Translations under genes and position numbers: made by a program
The notes under the pieces: model-generated
Told to the model about the DNA's origin: nothing
The model's input: the letters and a program-made list of their open reading frames with translations, nothing else
Databases searched by the model: none
Shown: positions 1-8,124 of the stretch, in pieces
Layout of the letters: the number at the start of each line of letters is the position of its first letter
How positions within the stretch are numbered: the stretch's first letter is position 1
DNA from: Acidovorax sp. FJL06
Lineage (GTDB): Bacteria > Pseudomonadota > Gammaproteobacteria > Burkholderiales > Burkholderiaceae_C
Direction of reading: 5' to 3'
Length of the DNA: 39,627 nucleotides
NCBI RefSeq assembly: GCF_003852545.1
Contig: NZ_QAJR01000043.1
Location: 1-39,627, forward strand

Positions 1-127
1 GCGAGCGGTTTAGTCCTCCAGCCTAGAACAGGCATCGACCAGATCGCCACGACGGCGTCGAGCATCGACTACTGCACCTCAACACGCGTGCGCATCGGTT
101 CATTCTGGCCCGGGTATAGCAAATCAA

Positions 128-1063
128 CTATCCACCGGACTGCGCAGCTTGTGTGCAAGCCCCCAGTCGCTCACCGACCGCAGGTGCACATCCAGGCTCC
201 GCAGTGCTACCCCTCACCCGCCCCGGGGCGGGAGCGAGGCGCCCGCCGTCTCGCGCCGCAGCGCGGGACGCGCGCGCAGCCTGCACCGCATCCCGAATCG
301 CCTGCACCACCACCTCGGGCTTCTCCAGGGGGATGCCGTGCCCGCTGTCCACCCACACCTGGGTGGAGCCTGGATAGAGGTGAGCGATCTCGGCCCGCTT
401 GCGGTTCGCGTCGTCCGCCAGCGCAGAAGGCGATGCCCCTGCGGCGCGCAGTGCGCTCAGCACAAACACGGGCATTGCAGAGTCCACCGGCAGGCTTGCA
501 ACGAGTTGCCCGGTGGCATCCAGCGCCGCCAGTTCTTGTTTGGCCACGTCAGAGGTGCTCAAGCGGAAGGCCACTTTGAGCCAGGTGGGCCACAGGTCTG
601 GGTTGCCCGCACCGCGCACCTGGTCGGGGTGGGTTGAGTCCACCAGCACCAGCGCAGCCACCTCGCTGGGGTATTGGCGTGCAAAGAGCTGCATGTACAA
701 GCCGCCCAGCGAATGGCCCACCAGCACGTACGGCGGCGGCAGGTTGCGGGCCTTGAGCAGCGCCCGCAGTTCCTCCACCACATGGGCACCGTCGCGGGGG
801 TCCGGCGATGCTTCGCTGTGGCCATAGCCCGCGCGGTTGTAGGCCAGCGCGGTGGTCTCCCGCACGGTGTCTGGCCAGACCTTGGACCACCAATCGAGGC
901 GTGCCCCCAGCCCGTTCTCGAACACCACCACCGGTGCGCCCTGCCCTGCCAGGGCGTGTTCTACCTTGCGCCAGCCCGCTGTGTCGGTGACCACGCCCGG
1001 CACTGCCGCACAGCCCGCCAGACAGACGGACAACCACAAGCCCGCCAACCGCCATCTTTTCAT
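128..1063 (-). CDS. alpha/beta hydrolase lipoprotein
   Basis: A 311-residue alpha/beta-hydrolase-fold protein. The start is the ATG preceded by AAGG. It gives a lipoprotein signal with lipobox LAGC and lipidated Cys18; longer upstream frames would bury this signal. The nucleophile elbow GHSLGG puts the catalytic serine at about residue 118, and the SGHGIP motif gives the likely catalytic histidine at 242. GYGHSE near 79-84 is also typical of the family. Substrate is unknown; the location is probably a periplasm-facing membrane. The last ~45 residues after VQAARASR are low-complexity Arg/Ala/Gly-rich sequence not expected in the family, so the natural stop may have been lost. It lies downstream of two other small exported-protein genes on the same strand. 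Confidence 0.85.
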   Translation of the reverse strand: MKRWRLAGLWLSVCLAGCAAVPGVVTDTAGWRKVEHALAGQGAPVVVFENGLGARLDWWSKVWPDTVRETTALAYNRAGYGHSEASPDPRDGAHVVEELRALLKARNLPPPYVLVGHSLGGLYMQLFARQYPSEVAALVLVDSTHPDQVRGAGNPDLWPTWLKVAFRLSTSDVAKQELAALDATGQLVASLPVDSAMPVFVLSALRAAGASPSALADDANRKRAEIAHLYPGSTQVWVDSGHGIPLEKPEVVVQAIRDAVQAARASRAAARDGGRLAPAPGRVRGSTAEPGCAPAVGERLGACTQAAQSGG

Positions 1064-1259
1064 TTCGCCTTGCCCATTCTGTTGAGTGAAGCCGCCCCGC
1101 TTGCGGGTGCAAGCCAGGGCCTTTGAAAACCTGCTGGGGCCACGCCATGGGGGCGCATCAGGCCGCCACAAACACGCCGTGCAGCCCCAGCGGCAGCGCA
1201 TACGACAGCGTGGCCTGTGCCACGGGGCCGTCGGCCGCGGCCATCAGCAGCAGCAAACA

Positions 1260-1679
1260 TCACGACGATGCATGGGCATGAACACGCCTCCAGGGGATCC
1301 AGCGCAGGCGGATGGTGATGCTGCTGTCGACAGCATCGAGCGGCACGGCGGCTGCATCGAAGCTGGGCGGCCCCATGCGCGCCCGGGCGTCGTTGGAGAA
1401 CCCATACCGCTCCGTGGGCAGGCCCAGCAGGTTGGTGTCCAGCCTGGCATTGCCGTTCTCGTCGGCAAACGACTTGGTCACATAGCGCCCGACGGGCAAG
1501 CCACTGAACACCAGCTGCGCGGCACCGTCCCGCAGCTCGGCTTTTTGCGACGCCAACGCCAGGTAAAGCGTCGCTGGCACGGCGGGGCCGTCGAGCACCG
1601 TGACCCGAAGGTCTGCCGCGCTGGCCGCCAGGGGCAGCCCTGCCATCGCGAGGAAAAAAGCGGTGTGGGTCCATTGCAT
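1260..1679 (-). CDS. DUF2141 family secreted protein
   Basis: A 139-residue exported protein of the DUF2141 family (function unknown). The ATG has GGAG about 8 nt upstream and opens a signal peptide (hydrophobic AFFLAMAGLPLAASA, cleavage after about residue 21). The family signature is clear: DENGNARLDTNLLG, then PTERYGFSNDARARMGPPSFD, split here as two adjacent motifs. The domain normally ends near the TIRL strand; here about 14 further residues (Trp, Arg and His rich) follow. It lies 46 bp after the upstream lipoprotein gene, so the two are probably co-transcribed. Confidence 0.88.
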   Translation of the reverse strand: MQWTHTAFFLAMAGLPLAASAADLRVTVLDGPAVPATLYLALASQKAELRDGAAQLVFSGLPVGRYVTKSFADENGNARLDTNLLGLPTERYGFSNDARARMGPPSFDAAAVPLDAVDSSITIRLRWIPWRRVHAHASS

Positions 1680-1725
1680 GCGAAATCTCCGCGAGGTGGG
1701 AGCCAAGAACGCGTTCAAAGAGGTC

Positions 1726-2136
1726 TCAGCACCGGCCGGCGGCCTTCAGCAAGGCATTGCACTCCGGGCCCGCGCCGCGGCTGCGCGTGCCGGGTGCTGC
1801 CACCGCACTGCTCCCGCTGTGCTTGCTGACCACCATGGCCGTGCAGATGGCATCGGAATGCGGCGTCTGCCCAAAGGTCATGGCCTTCTGGAAGCCCGTG
1901 GCGCCATACAGGTAGCAGCGGTAGGCCGTTCCATCCAGGGTGTTGACGGTGTAGTTGATGCGGCCACCGGTCTCCTCCTCGCGGTCGGTGATGGAGAACT
2001 GGCCGGCGGGCCGCCCGATCGCCTGCGCCGTGCGCTGCTCCAGGCCTTTTTGGTCCAGGGTGGATGCGCAGCCTGTGAGCAACGCCAGGGCGGCCGCGAC
2101 GGCGGCGGTGGAGGGAAGGTGCATGGAAGGCTTCAT
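1726..2136 (-). CDS. small lipoprotein, function unknown
   Basis: A 136-residue predicted lipoprotein. The N-terminus has a hydrophobic stretch ending in the lipobox LLTGC. The mature part carries RPAGQFSITDREEE, YRCYLYGATGFQKAM and a second cysteine in DAICTAM, and it ends with a cysteine-bearing tail, so disulfides are possible. Two ATGs four codons apart (2136 and 2124) could start it and neither has a good Shine-Dalgarno sequence; I took the longer. I recognise no named domain. It is upstream of, and probably co-transcribed with, the DUF2141 gene. Confidence 0.75.
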   Translation of the reverse strand: MKPSMHLPSTAAVAAALALLTGCASTLDQKGLEQRTAQAIGRPAGQFSITDREEETGGRINYTVNTLDGTAYRCYLYGATGFQKAMTFGQTPHSDAICTAMVVSKHSGSSAVAAPGTRSRGAGPECNALLKAAGRC

Positions 2137-2287
2137 GGGCTTTACGGGTTTCGTCAACGGATGCAGGACAGATGCCTGCGGGAAGGGTTGCCGCAGGGGC
2201 AGCAACCAGGGAAGGCGGTGCCTGGCAAAGCCAAGGCCCCAGGCGCGCGCAGCAGCCCACCCGGCCCGGTGGGCTGGGCCGTGGCTT

Positions 2288-2311
2288 GCTAGCGAGCTAG
2301 CGAGCTAGCGA
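2288..2311. repeat. three tandem copies of GCTAGCGA
   Basis: The octamer GCTAGCGA occurs three times head to tail with no interruption, followed by a partial fourth copy (GCG). Each unit contains the palindrome GCTAGC. It sits between the convergent-side end of the methyltransferase gene and the start of the lipoprotein gene. No function is evident. Confidence 0.9.
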
Positions 2312-2326
2312 GCGCCGCAGGAAAAA

Positions 2327-3025
2327 TCAGCCCGGCTTGCGGGCCACGATGAAGGCCCGGATGTCCTTGCCCCGGGTGCCATGCCGCTCGACAGAGACGA
2401 TCTCCAGCCCCTGCCGGGCGATGGCCGATTGCAGCTGCTGCGCGTCGAAACACAGCACCGGGGGCACCTTGCCGGTGGCCCGCATCAGGGGCAGCGCGAC
2501 GCGGGAAATGAGCGGGTTCATTTCGGCGACGCAAGGCGTCTTGGAGATCAGCAGGCCGCCCGGCCGCAAGGCCTGCGCCAGCCGCTGGAGCGCCTGGTCT
2601 AGGTCTGCCACCAGGTGCAGCATGCTGAAGGCCAGCACCCTGTCGTACGCGCCCGGCCCGCCCACTGGCGCATCGGCATCGGCCACCGCAAAACGCAACT
2701 GCGGCAGGGGCTGGGCCGCCAGCCGCTCCCGGGCCATGGCGATCATGCCGGCCGAGACATCCGTCGCCAGCATGCGCCGCGTGAAAGGCGCCAGGCGCAA
2801 GGCGGTGCTGCCGGTGCCGCAGCCAACCTCCAGCACCTCGTGCCCGGACGACAGCAGCGCCTGCACGCGCTGCAGCGTGGCCTCGTAACCCGCCATGTCG
2901 GCAATCGGTTCGGCCGCATACCGAGGGGCGATGCGGTCCCAGAAGCGGGCCTTGCGGGCCAGGGATGCACTGGCCTCCGGGCATGGCAAGGCATCGGCGA
3001 GCGGAGCGGTGGTGGGCGTTGGCAT
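2327..3025 (-). CDS. class I SAM-dependent methyltransferase
   Basis: A 232-residue soluble methyltransferase. The SAM-binding motif I is VLEVGCGTGSTALRL near residue 65. Motif II (LATDVSAGMIAMAR) and the later VLAFSMLHLV strand follow in the correct order, as in the Methyltransf_11/UbiE-like superfamily. The C-terminal PGGLLISKTPCVAEMNP region replaces the usual post-motif III. Substrate is unknown. It is divergent from the LysR-type gene at 3126 across a 100-bp intergenic region, the arrangement typical of a LysR regulator and its target. Confidence 0.88.
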   Translation of the reverse strand: MPTPTTAPLADALPCPEASASLARKARFWDRIAPRYAAEPIADMAGYEATLQRVQALLSSGHEVLEVGCGTGSTALRLAPFTRRMLATDVSAGMIAMARERLAAQPLPQLRFAVADADAPVGGPGAYDRVLAFSMLHLVADLDQALQRLAQALRPGGLLISKTPCVAEMNPLISRVALPLMRATGKVPPVLCFDAQQLQSAIARQGLEIVSVERHGTRGKDIRAFIVARKPG

Positions 3026-3089
3026 GGGGCGAAGATCAATCGGGCGTTATGCAGTCCCTGGATGCTATCCATGCAAAACACCGTAGGGA

Positions 3090-3101
3090 ATTGCGGCAAA
3101 T
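3090..3101. promoter_or_regulatory. candidate LysR operator between divergent genes
   Basis: The intergenic region holds the perfect odd-centred palindrome TTGC-G-GCAA (3091-3099), flanked by A and AT, about 25 bp before the LysR start. It fits a LysR-type binding site governing the divergent methyltransferase and regulator genes. This is inference from position and symmetry only. Confidence 0.35.
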
Positions 3102-3125
3102 TGCAGTGGATATATACATTTACGC

Positions 3126-4007
3126 ATGAACAATCTCGACTGGAACCAGCTCAAGGCGTTTCTGGAAACCGCTGAAACCGGCTCGCTCTCGGCAGCGGCC
3201 CGCAAATTGGGCCTGACCCAGCCCACGCTCAGCCGCCAGGTGGCCGCCATCGAGCAGCGCATGGGCGTGACCCTGTTTGAGCGCGTGGGCAAGGCCATGG
3301 TGCTCACGCCCACCGGGCTGGACCTGCTGGAGCACGCCCGCGCCATGGGTGCGGCCGCCGATGCCCTGGGCCTGGCCGCCACGGGCCGCTCCGAGGCGGT
3401 GGGTGGCGTGGTCTCGGTCTCGGCCAGCGATGCGGTGGCGGCCTACCTCCTTCCCGCCATCGTGCAGCGGCTGCATGTGCAGGAGCCGGGAATTGCCGTC
3501 GAAGTCATCTCGTCCAACGCGCTGAGCGACCTGCTGCGGCGCGAGGCCGACATCGCCGTCCGCCACGTGCAGCCCGAGCAGCCCGACCTGATCGCGCGCC
3601 TAGTCCGCGAGGCCACCGCCCACTTCTATGCATCCGAAGGCTGGGTGCAGGCCCATGGCCACCCGCGCAGCGCACAGGACGCGATCCGGGCGGTGTTCGT
3701 GGGCTCCGACCGCTCGGGCCGGTACCTGGCCTACCTGCGCCAGCACGGTCTGCACCTGAGCGAAGACAACTTCAGCTGCTACGCCGACCACACCGTTGCC
3801 CACTGGGCCCTGGTGTGCCAGGGCATGGGCATCGGGGCCATGATGGATGAGATCGCGCGCAACACCCCAGGCATCGTCCGCGTGCTCGACGACCTGCCGC
3901 CGGTGCGCTTTCCCATTTGGTTGGTCTCGCACCGGGAGCTGCGCACCTCGCGGCGGATCCGGGTGGTGTTCGAGGCGCTGGCGCAGGGATTGAGGGTGGA
4001 GGACTGA
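3126..4007 (+). CDS. LysR-family transcriptional regulator
   Basis: A 293-residue LysR-type regulator. The N-terminal winged helix-turn-helix is at about residues 5-63 (FLETAETGSLSAAARKLG, then TQPTLSRQVAAIEQRMG). The rest is the periplasmic-binding-protein-like effector domain (about 90-290). It is transcribed divergently from the methyltransferase gene, its most likely target besides itself. Effector unknown. Confidence 0.93.
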   Translation: MNNLDWNQLKAFLETAETGSLSAAARKLGLTQPTLSRQVAAIEQRMGVTLFERVGKAMVLTPTGLDLLEHARAMGAAADALGLAATGRSEAVGGVVSVSASDAVAAYLLPAIVQRLHVQEPGIAVEVISSNALSDLLRREADIAVRHVQPEQPDLIARLVREATAHFYASEGWVQAHGHPRSAQDAIRAVFVGSDRSGRYLAYLRQHGLHLSEDNFSCYADHTVAHWALVCQGMGIGAMMDEIARNTPGIVRVLDDLPPVRFPIWLVSHRELRTSRRIRVVFEALAQGLRVED

Positions 4008-4504
4008 AAGCAGTGCGCGTCAAGCCGGCTTCCCTCTGCGAATGAGCCACTGTCTGGCCTGCTGCCAAAGCAAGCCCATCGGAGAAGGCCTATTGGCACG
4101 CGCGGTTGCCACTGGGGGTGGCGTCCTGCGGCATCTTTTTGTCACGCCCGTTCGTCGCGCGAACCTCGGGCCTTGAGTGTCGCCTCGCACGTCGCGCAGC
4201 GGGTGGGCTTGTCGCTGGTCTTCGCCCCCTCGGACTACTCATCCATGCACCGAGACTATGTGCGCAACAGGGCTGGTTTATGCAACCAAACACCTCATGC
4301 CTGCGAGCAGCCATCGGCAATCAAACAGCCCATGATTGTGGCCGGAAAACCTTGACCACTGCAACCATCGGCGTAGAGTTCAGACCTTCGATGGGCCGAA
4401 CCCGCAAGCCGACTCACCGTACCCGGTGTGAAGCAGTTTTCAGCATTTGCTTTTTGCTCTTTGTTCCGGTTTTTGAGGCGTTCTTCTTTCAAAGGAGTTT
4501 CATC
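4008..4504. other. gene-free interval with candidate promoter
   Basis: About 500 bp with no credible protein gene. GC drops clearly from about 4240 onward. The only signals I can support are at the 3' end: a possible sigma-70 promoter (4352-4379) and the ribosome site AAAGGAG at 4491-4497 for the next gene. Open frames here lack domain sequence and ribosome sites. Confidence 0.6.
4352..4379 (+). promoter_or_regulatory. candidate sigma-70 promoter
   Basis: TTGACC, a 16-bp spacer and TAGAGT lie about 125 bp upstream of the small secreted-protein gene. The -35 is good and the -10 is moderate (4 of 6). Confidence 0.35.
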
Positions 4505-4801
4505 ATGAACACGACCGCCCATCCCCTCTTCATCGCCGCTGTGGCTGCTTTCGCGGCTTTCGGCGCCCACGCTGACGAAGCCGATGCTTCGCAATTTGCA
4601 TCCAAATACGAAACCACCCGCACCCGCGCTGAAGTAGTCGTCGAAGCCGCCACCGTGGCCAAGACCAGCAGCCAGGAGCCCGCAGGCTCGCGTGTAATGA
4701 CCTACCAATCCACGGCTGACCGCGCGGCGGTGCGTGCCCAGGCAGCCGAAGCCGCGCGCATGGGCCAGACCTCGGCAGGCGAGATCGGCCACGCCATGTA
4801 A
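4505..4801 (+). CDS. small secreted alanine-rich protein
   Basis: A 98-residue protein with an N-terminal signal peptide (hydrophobic run ending GAHA, cleavage near residue 20). A mature acidic/alanine-rich part follows with the repeated patterns TRAEVVVEA and RAAVRAQAAEAARMGQ. The start is fixed by AAAGGAG 8 bp upstream. It resembles the short DUF4148-type exported proteins common in Burkholderiales, but I cannot assign a function. Its own promoter candidate lies upstream and a strong terminator downstream, so it is probably monocistronic. Confidence 0.8.
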   Translation: MNTTAHPLFIAAVAAFAAFGAHADEADASQFASKYETTRTRAEVVVEAATVAKTSSQEPAGSRVMTYQSTADRAAVRAQAAEAARMGQTSAGEIGHAM

Positions 4802-4886
4802 TTAACGCAGATGCGGGCCTTCTCATGGCCGCGGCATTTGCGGGTGCCACAGCCGTGGAGAGTGTTTCCCCGGCGCTGCAAGGCAA

Positions 4887-4920
4887 GCAAAAAGGGCTCC
4901 TCCATGGGAGCCCTTTTTGC
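4887..4920. terminator. bidirectional intrinsic terminator
   Basis: A perfect 14-bp stem (GCAAAAAGGGCTCC with its complement) and a 6-nt loop carry T-runs on both strands. It separates the plus-strand secreted-protein gene from the minus-strand LysR gene and can stop transcription from both sides. Confidence 0.9.
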
Positions 4921-5063
4921 TGGCGTCTGCAGAGAGGTCGCCAGCACTTCCCTTGAGCCGGGTCTGTGACTTCAGGGGCATAAAGCTGCGCGACCAACTC
5001 TGCCTCTGCGAGGTCACACAGCACACTGCGCACCTAGCGCGCCAGCCCCGGGACCCGGCAGAT

Positions 5064-5978
5064 TCAATCCTCGTTGAGCTGCGCGAAACGCTCGACCAGG
5101 TAGTCGATCAGTTGCCGCACGGCGGGAAGCTGCCCGCGCCGTGAGGCGAACACGGCGTGGATGATCTCCCGCCGGGGCGCCCAGCCGGGCAGCACGGGCA
5201 CCAGCTCGCCCCGCTCGAACTCGCCGGCCACCATCATGCGGGGCAGTTGCACCACACCGACACCGGCCACGGCCGCAGCGCGCAGGGCCAGCATGGCCCG
5301 GGTGACATAGCGGGGCTGGTGCCGCACCTGCGCCCGCGCGCCGTCGGGCCCCTCCAGCACCCACGAATGCTCGTCCTGCGGCTGCCCCAGGTCCATGCTG
5401 GGCAGCGCGGCCAGGTCTGCCGGGCCGGCGGGCACCGTGCCGCAGCGCGCCAGCAGCGACGGGCTGGCCACCAGGCACTGGCCCCGGTCCGACAGCACGC
5501 GCATGATCAGGTCGCTGTCCTGCAGCGGCGGCGGACGCACCCGGATGGCGAGGTCCAGGCCTTCGGCCACCACATCCACCCTGCGGTTGGTCTCCTCCAG
5601 GTGCAGCTCTACCAGGGGATGCGCGGCCATAAAGTCCGCCAGCATCTCACCCACGCGCGTGGCCAGCAGCGCCACGGGGCAGGCCATGCGCACCACGCCG
5701 CGCGGCTCGGCGTGGGCCTCTGTGATGAAGTCTTCTGCCGCCTGCGCCTGCACCAGCATGGCGCGGCAATGGGTGTAGTAGCCCTTGCCAGCCTCGGTGA
5801 CGGCAAAACTGCGCGTGGAGCGCAGGATCAGCCGCGTACCCAGGCGCTCTTCCAGCAGCGCAATCCGCCGGCTCAGCTTGGATTTGGGAACCCCCAGCGC
5901 GCGCCCCGCCGGCGCAAAGCCGCCGTGCTCGACCACCAGGGCGAAGTAATGCAGGTCGTTGAGGTCAGGAGGGTTCAT
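5064..5978 (-). CDS. LysR-family regulator divergent from pirin
   Basis: A 304-residue LysR-type regulator. The start ATG gives the standard beginning NDLHYFALVVEHGGFAPAG, followed by the recognition helix in PKSKLSRRIALLEERLG. The effector domain spans about 90-300. A longer frame runs upstream through the divergent promoter region but has no ribosome site. It is transcribed away from the pirin gene 115 bp off, an arrangement seen widely in proteobacteria in which the regulator controls pirin and a neighbouring isochorismatase-type hydrolase. The hydrolase is truncated here. Confidence 0.93.
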   Translation of the reverse strand: MNPPDLNDLHYFALVVEHGGFAPAGRALGVPKSKLSRRIALLEERLGTRLILRSTRSFAVTEAGKGYYTHCRAMLVQAQAAEDFITEAHAEPRGVVRMACPVALLATRVGEMLADFMAAHPLVELHLEETNRRVDVVAEGLDLAIRVRPPPLQDSDLIMRVLSDRGQCLVASPSLLARCGTVPAGPADLAALPSMDLGQPQDEHSWVLEGPDGARAQVRHQPRYVTRAMLALRAAAVAGVGVVQLPRMMVAGEFERGELVPVLPGWAPRREIIHAVFASRRGQLPAVRQLIDYLVERFAQLNED

Positions 5979-5983
5979 CGTTC

Positions 5984-6050
5984 TACCAATGGAACTCTGA
6001 GCGCAATTATTGCCGACTACCGCGCCCAGTGTCCCATCCATACCATTGGA
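5984..6050. promoter_or_regulatory. paired operator-like repeats, LysR/pirin intergenic
   Basis: TACCAATGGA (5984-5993) and TACCATTGGA (6041-6050) match at 9 of 10 positions. Their cores CCAATGG and CCATTGG are also inverted copies of each other. Between them is CAATTATTG (6004-6012), an odd-centred palindrome. Two sites about 57 bp apart in a LysR divergent region suggest a regulator tetramer site. Confidence 0.4.
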
Positions 6051-6093
6051 GCCATGTTTCCGAACCCCTCGGAACCCTTCCAAGGAGCAGCAC

Positions 6094-6963
6094 ATGTTGA
6101 AGAAGATTCTGGGCATCTACAGCGCCCCCCGCCCCCACTGGGTGGGGGATGGTTTCCCTGTGCGGTCACTGTTCAGCTACGGCAGCCATGGCACGTCCAT
6201 GAGCCCCTTCCTACTGCTGGACCATGCCGGCCCGGCCCAGTTCACGCCGGCGGAGCAGCCGCGCGGGGTGGGCGCACATCCGCACCGGGGTTTCGAGACC
6301 GTCACCATCGTCTATGAGGGCGAGGTGGAACACCGCGACTCGACCGGCGCCGGTGGCCGCATCGGCCCCGGTGATGTGCAGTGGATGACCGCCGCCTCCG
6401 GCATCCTGCACGAAGAGTTCCACTCCGCCGACTTCACACGCCAGGGCGGCACGCTGGAGATGGTGCAGCTGTGGGTCAACCTGCCGGCCCGCGACAAGAT
6501 GTCCGCGCCGGGCTACCAGACCTTGCTGGACGCCCAGATCCCCAGCGCCGCGCTGCCACGGGGCGCGGGCCGCGTGCGGGTGATCGCTGGCGAGTTCGAA
6601 GGCCACCAGGGGCCGGCGCGCACCCACACGCCGATCAATGTCTGGGACCTGCGCCTGGTGCACGGCAGCACCACCCGGCTGAGCCTGCCGGCGGGCCACA
6701 CCACCGCCCTGGTGGTGCTGCACGGCACGGTGCGCATCAATGGCAGCGAGCTGCTGCACCCGTCCCAGATGGCCCATCTGGAGCGCGAGCACAGCGGGCT
6801 GGAGATCGAGGCCCACAGCGACGCCACCGTGCTGCTGCTGGGCGGCGAGCCCATTGACGAACCCATCGTCGGCCAGGGCCCCTTTGTGATGAACAGCCAG
6901 GCAGAGATCGGCCAGGCCATCGCGGATTTCCACAGCGGCCGTTTTGGCCGCATCGCGGCCTGA
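6094..6963 (+). CDS. pirin family protein
   Basis: A 289-residue bicupin of the pirin family. The start follows AAGGAG at 6082-6087. The N-terminal cupin carries the metal-site region HPHRGFETVTIVYEGEVEHRD (His residues near 57, 59 and 101, with Glu 103 expected in the family) and the motif GDVQWMTAASGILHEE. The second cupin lies at about residues 170-280. Bacterial pirins have been reported as quercetinases or as redox-sensing partners of metabolic enzymes; the role here is unknown. It is followed by an intrinsic terminator. Confidence 0.95.
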   Translation: MLKKILGIYSAPRPHWVGDGFPVRSLFSYGSHGTSMSPFLLLDHAGPAQFTPAEQPRGVGAHPHRGFETVTIVYEGEVEHRDSTGAGGRIGPGDVQWMTAASGILHEEFHSADFTRQGGTLEMVQLWVNLPARDKMSAPGYQTLLDAQIPSAALPRGAGRVRVIAGEFEGHQGPARTHTPINVWDLRLVHGSTTRLSLPAGHTTALVVLHGTVRINGSELLHPSQMAHLEREHSGLEIEAHSDATVLLLGGEPIDEPIVGQGPFVMNSQAEIGQAIADFHSGRFGRIAA

Positions 6964-6978
6964 TCAGGCCACCCCCTC

Positions 6979-7005
6979 CCCCGCCGCCTGCGGCGGGGTT
7001 TTCTT
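6979..7005 (+). terminator. intrinsic terminator after pirin
   Basis: The stem CCCCGCCGC / GCGGCGGGG with a 2-nt CT gap is followed by TTTTCTT. It comes 16 bp after the pirin stop. Confidence 0.8.
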
Positions 7006-7033
7006 CACCCTTTTCCCTCTTCAAGGAGCCCCC

Positions 7034-7309
7034 ATGCCAGTCCCCAGCCACACCCTCGCCAACTTCCAGGGCGCACGCCCCGTGATCGACCCCGATGACG
7101 CCGTCATGCTGCTCATCGACCACCAAAGCGGCCTGTTCCAGACCGTCAACGACATGCCCATGCCCAAGCTGCGCGCCCACGCTGCGACGCTGTCCACCAT
7201 GGCGAGCCTGGCCCGCATGCCGGTCAGCACGCAATGCACATCGCGCGCATCAGGCCGGGGTGCCGCAGCGCTTGGGCCGCGCCCGGCACCCCGTAAACTT
7301 GCCCCATGA
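7034..7309 (+). pseudogene. truncated isochorismatase-family hydrolase
   Basis: The first ~62 codons match the N-terminus of YcaC-like isochorismatase-family hydrolases (VIDPDDAVMLLIDHQSGLFQTV, with the catalytic-type Asp in LLIDHQSG). They have a good ribosome site (AAGGAG at 7022-7027). After LARMPV the frame turns into unrelated Arg/Ala/Pro-rich sequence and stops just inside the glutaredoxin start region. Family members are about 200 residues, so the catalytic cysteine and most of the fold are missing. The junction near 7220 looks like a deletion joining this gene to the upstream region of the glutaredoxin gene. Confidence 0.8.
7272..7299 (+). promoter_or_regulatory. candidate promoter for a leaderless glutaredoxin mRNA
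   Basis: TTGGGC, 16 bp, then TAAACT ends only 6 bp before the glutaredoxin ATG at 7306, with no Shine-Dalgarno sequence in between. Transcription would start at or next to the ATG. Confidence 0.35.
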
Positions 7310-7548
7310 CCCTCCAAATCACCGTTTACTCCAAATCCGCCTGCCCCCAATGCGATTCGGCCAAGAAGCTGCTGCAGTCGCGCTCGCTGCCCTTTGAGGA
7401 AATCAAGATCGACGACGAGGCCGAGCGCCTGGCGTTCTATGCCAAATGCGGGCCCTCGGTGCGGCAGATGCCGCAGGTCTTCATCAACAACCAGCGCGTG
7501 GGCGGGCTGGCGGGGCTGCAGGCAGCACTGGCGCAGATCGGCCAGTAA
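7306..7548 (+). CDS. glutaredoxin family protein
   Basis: An 80-residue single-domain glutaredoxin/NrdH-like thioredoxin-fold protein. The redox motif is CPQC (Cys13, Cys16). The cis-proline region is QMPQVFINNQRVGG, which also matches the glutathione-binding GG pattern. It is cytoplasmic (no signal) and would act as a dithiol reductant. It probably uses the closely spaced promoter noted above as a leaderless transcript. It converges on the DM13 gene, with 29 bp between the stops. Confidence 0.93.
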   Translation: MTLQITVYSKSACPQCDSAKKLLQSRSLPFEEIKIDDEAERLAFYAKCGPSVRQMPQVFINNQRVGGLAGLQAALAQIGQ

Positions 7549-7577
7549 CCCCAGGCCCCAGCGCTTTTGCGCCCCGC

Positions 7578-8045
7578 CTACCGGTACTGCGCGGCCGTGA
7601 TGAACTGGCCAAAGGTTTCGCACCACACGACGACGGTGTTGAACCCTGCGGGGTCCACGCCCGGCGGCACCGGGACGATGAAGTTGTCGAAGGTTTTGAC
7701 ATCGCCCACGCGCAGCATCTGCGGCTTGAGGCGCTTGAAATCGGCCCCGGTCTCCACCCACACAGGCGACAGGTAGAGCTTGTAGTCCGGCCCTGGGGCG
7801 AGCCTGCCAGCCAGGCTGATGGACTGGGGGCCGATGGACACGGCGCCCTCGCCCCAGTGCAGCGCGTCGCTGCCCTTCAGATCACGGCGGAAGGTGGCCG
7901 TCCACTGCGCGGCGGACGCGCGGGACGCAATGTCTTGCGGCGTGGGCGCCTCGGGCGCGATCAGGATGGGCAGCGCATAGATGCCCGCAGCAAACCCGAT
8001 GGCCAGCGCCAGCAGGTGCGAGGCCAAAAACAGAAGGGGTTTCAT
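7578..8045 (-). CDS. membrane-anchored DM13-domain protein
   Basis: A 155-residue protein with one N-terminal membrane segment (about 4-28) and a periplasm-facing DM13 domain. Typical features are DLKGSDALHWGEGAVSIG, LAPGPDYKLYLSP and the closing NTVVVWCETFGQFITAAQY with its conserved cysteine. DM13 domains are proposed to take part in electron transfer through that cysteine; the function of this bacterial group is unproven. It sits just downstream of the PHB block on the same strand but 79 bp from it, and is probably separate. Confidence 0.85.
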   Translation of the reverse strand: MKPLLFLASHLLALAIGFAAGIYALPILIAPEAPTPQDIASRASAAQWTATFRRDLKGSDALHWGEGAVSIGPQSISLAGRLAPGPDYKLYLSPVWVETGADFKRLKPQMLRVGDVKTFDNFIVPVPPGVDPAGFNTVVVWCETFGQFITAAQYR

Positions 8046-8124
8046 TGCAAAGGGTCCGGGTGTGTGGACCCAATGTACCGCGCGGTGCCAGCGCCTTCAA
8101 TGCGCCGCGCCCCACACCCCATGA

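Noticed and set aside
1161-1259. 33 open codons in frame after the DUF2141 stop, reading like a hydrophobic peptide
   Set aside because: Too short, no ribosome site, and no homology recognised; could be a relic but cannot be supported.
4090-4320. A 76-codon minus-strand frame in the 4.0-4.5 kb gap
   Set aside because: No ribosome site, no domain, and Arg-rich composition typical of noise.
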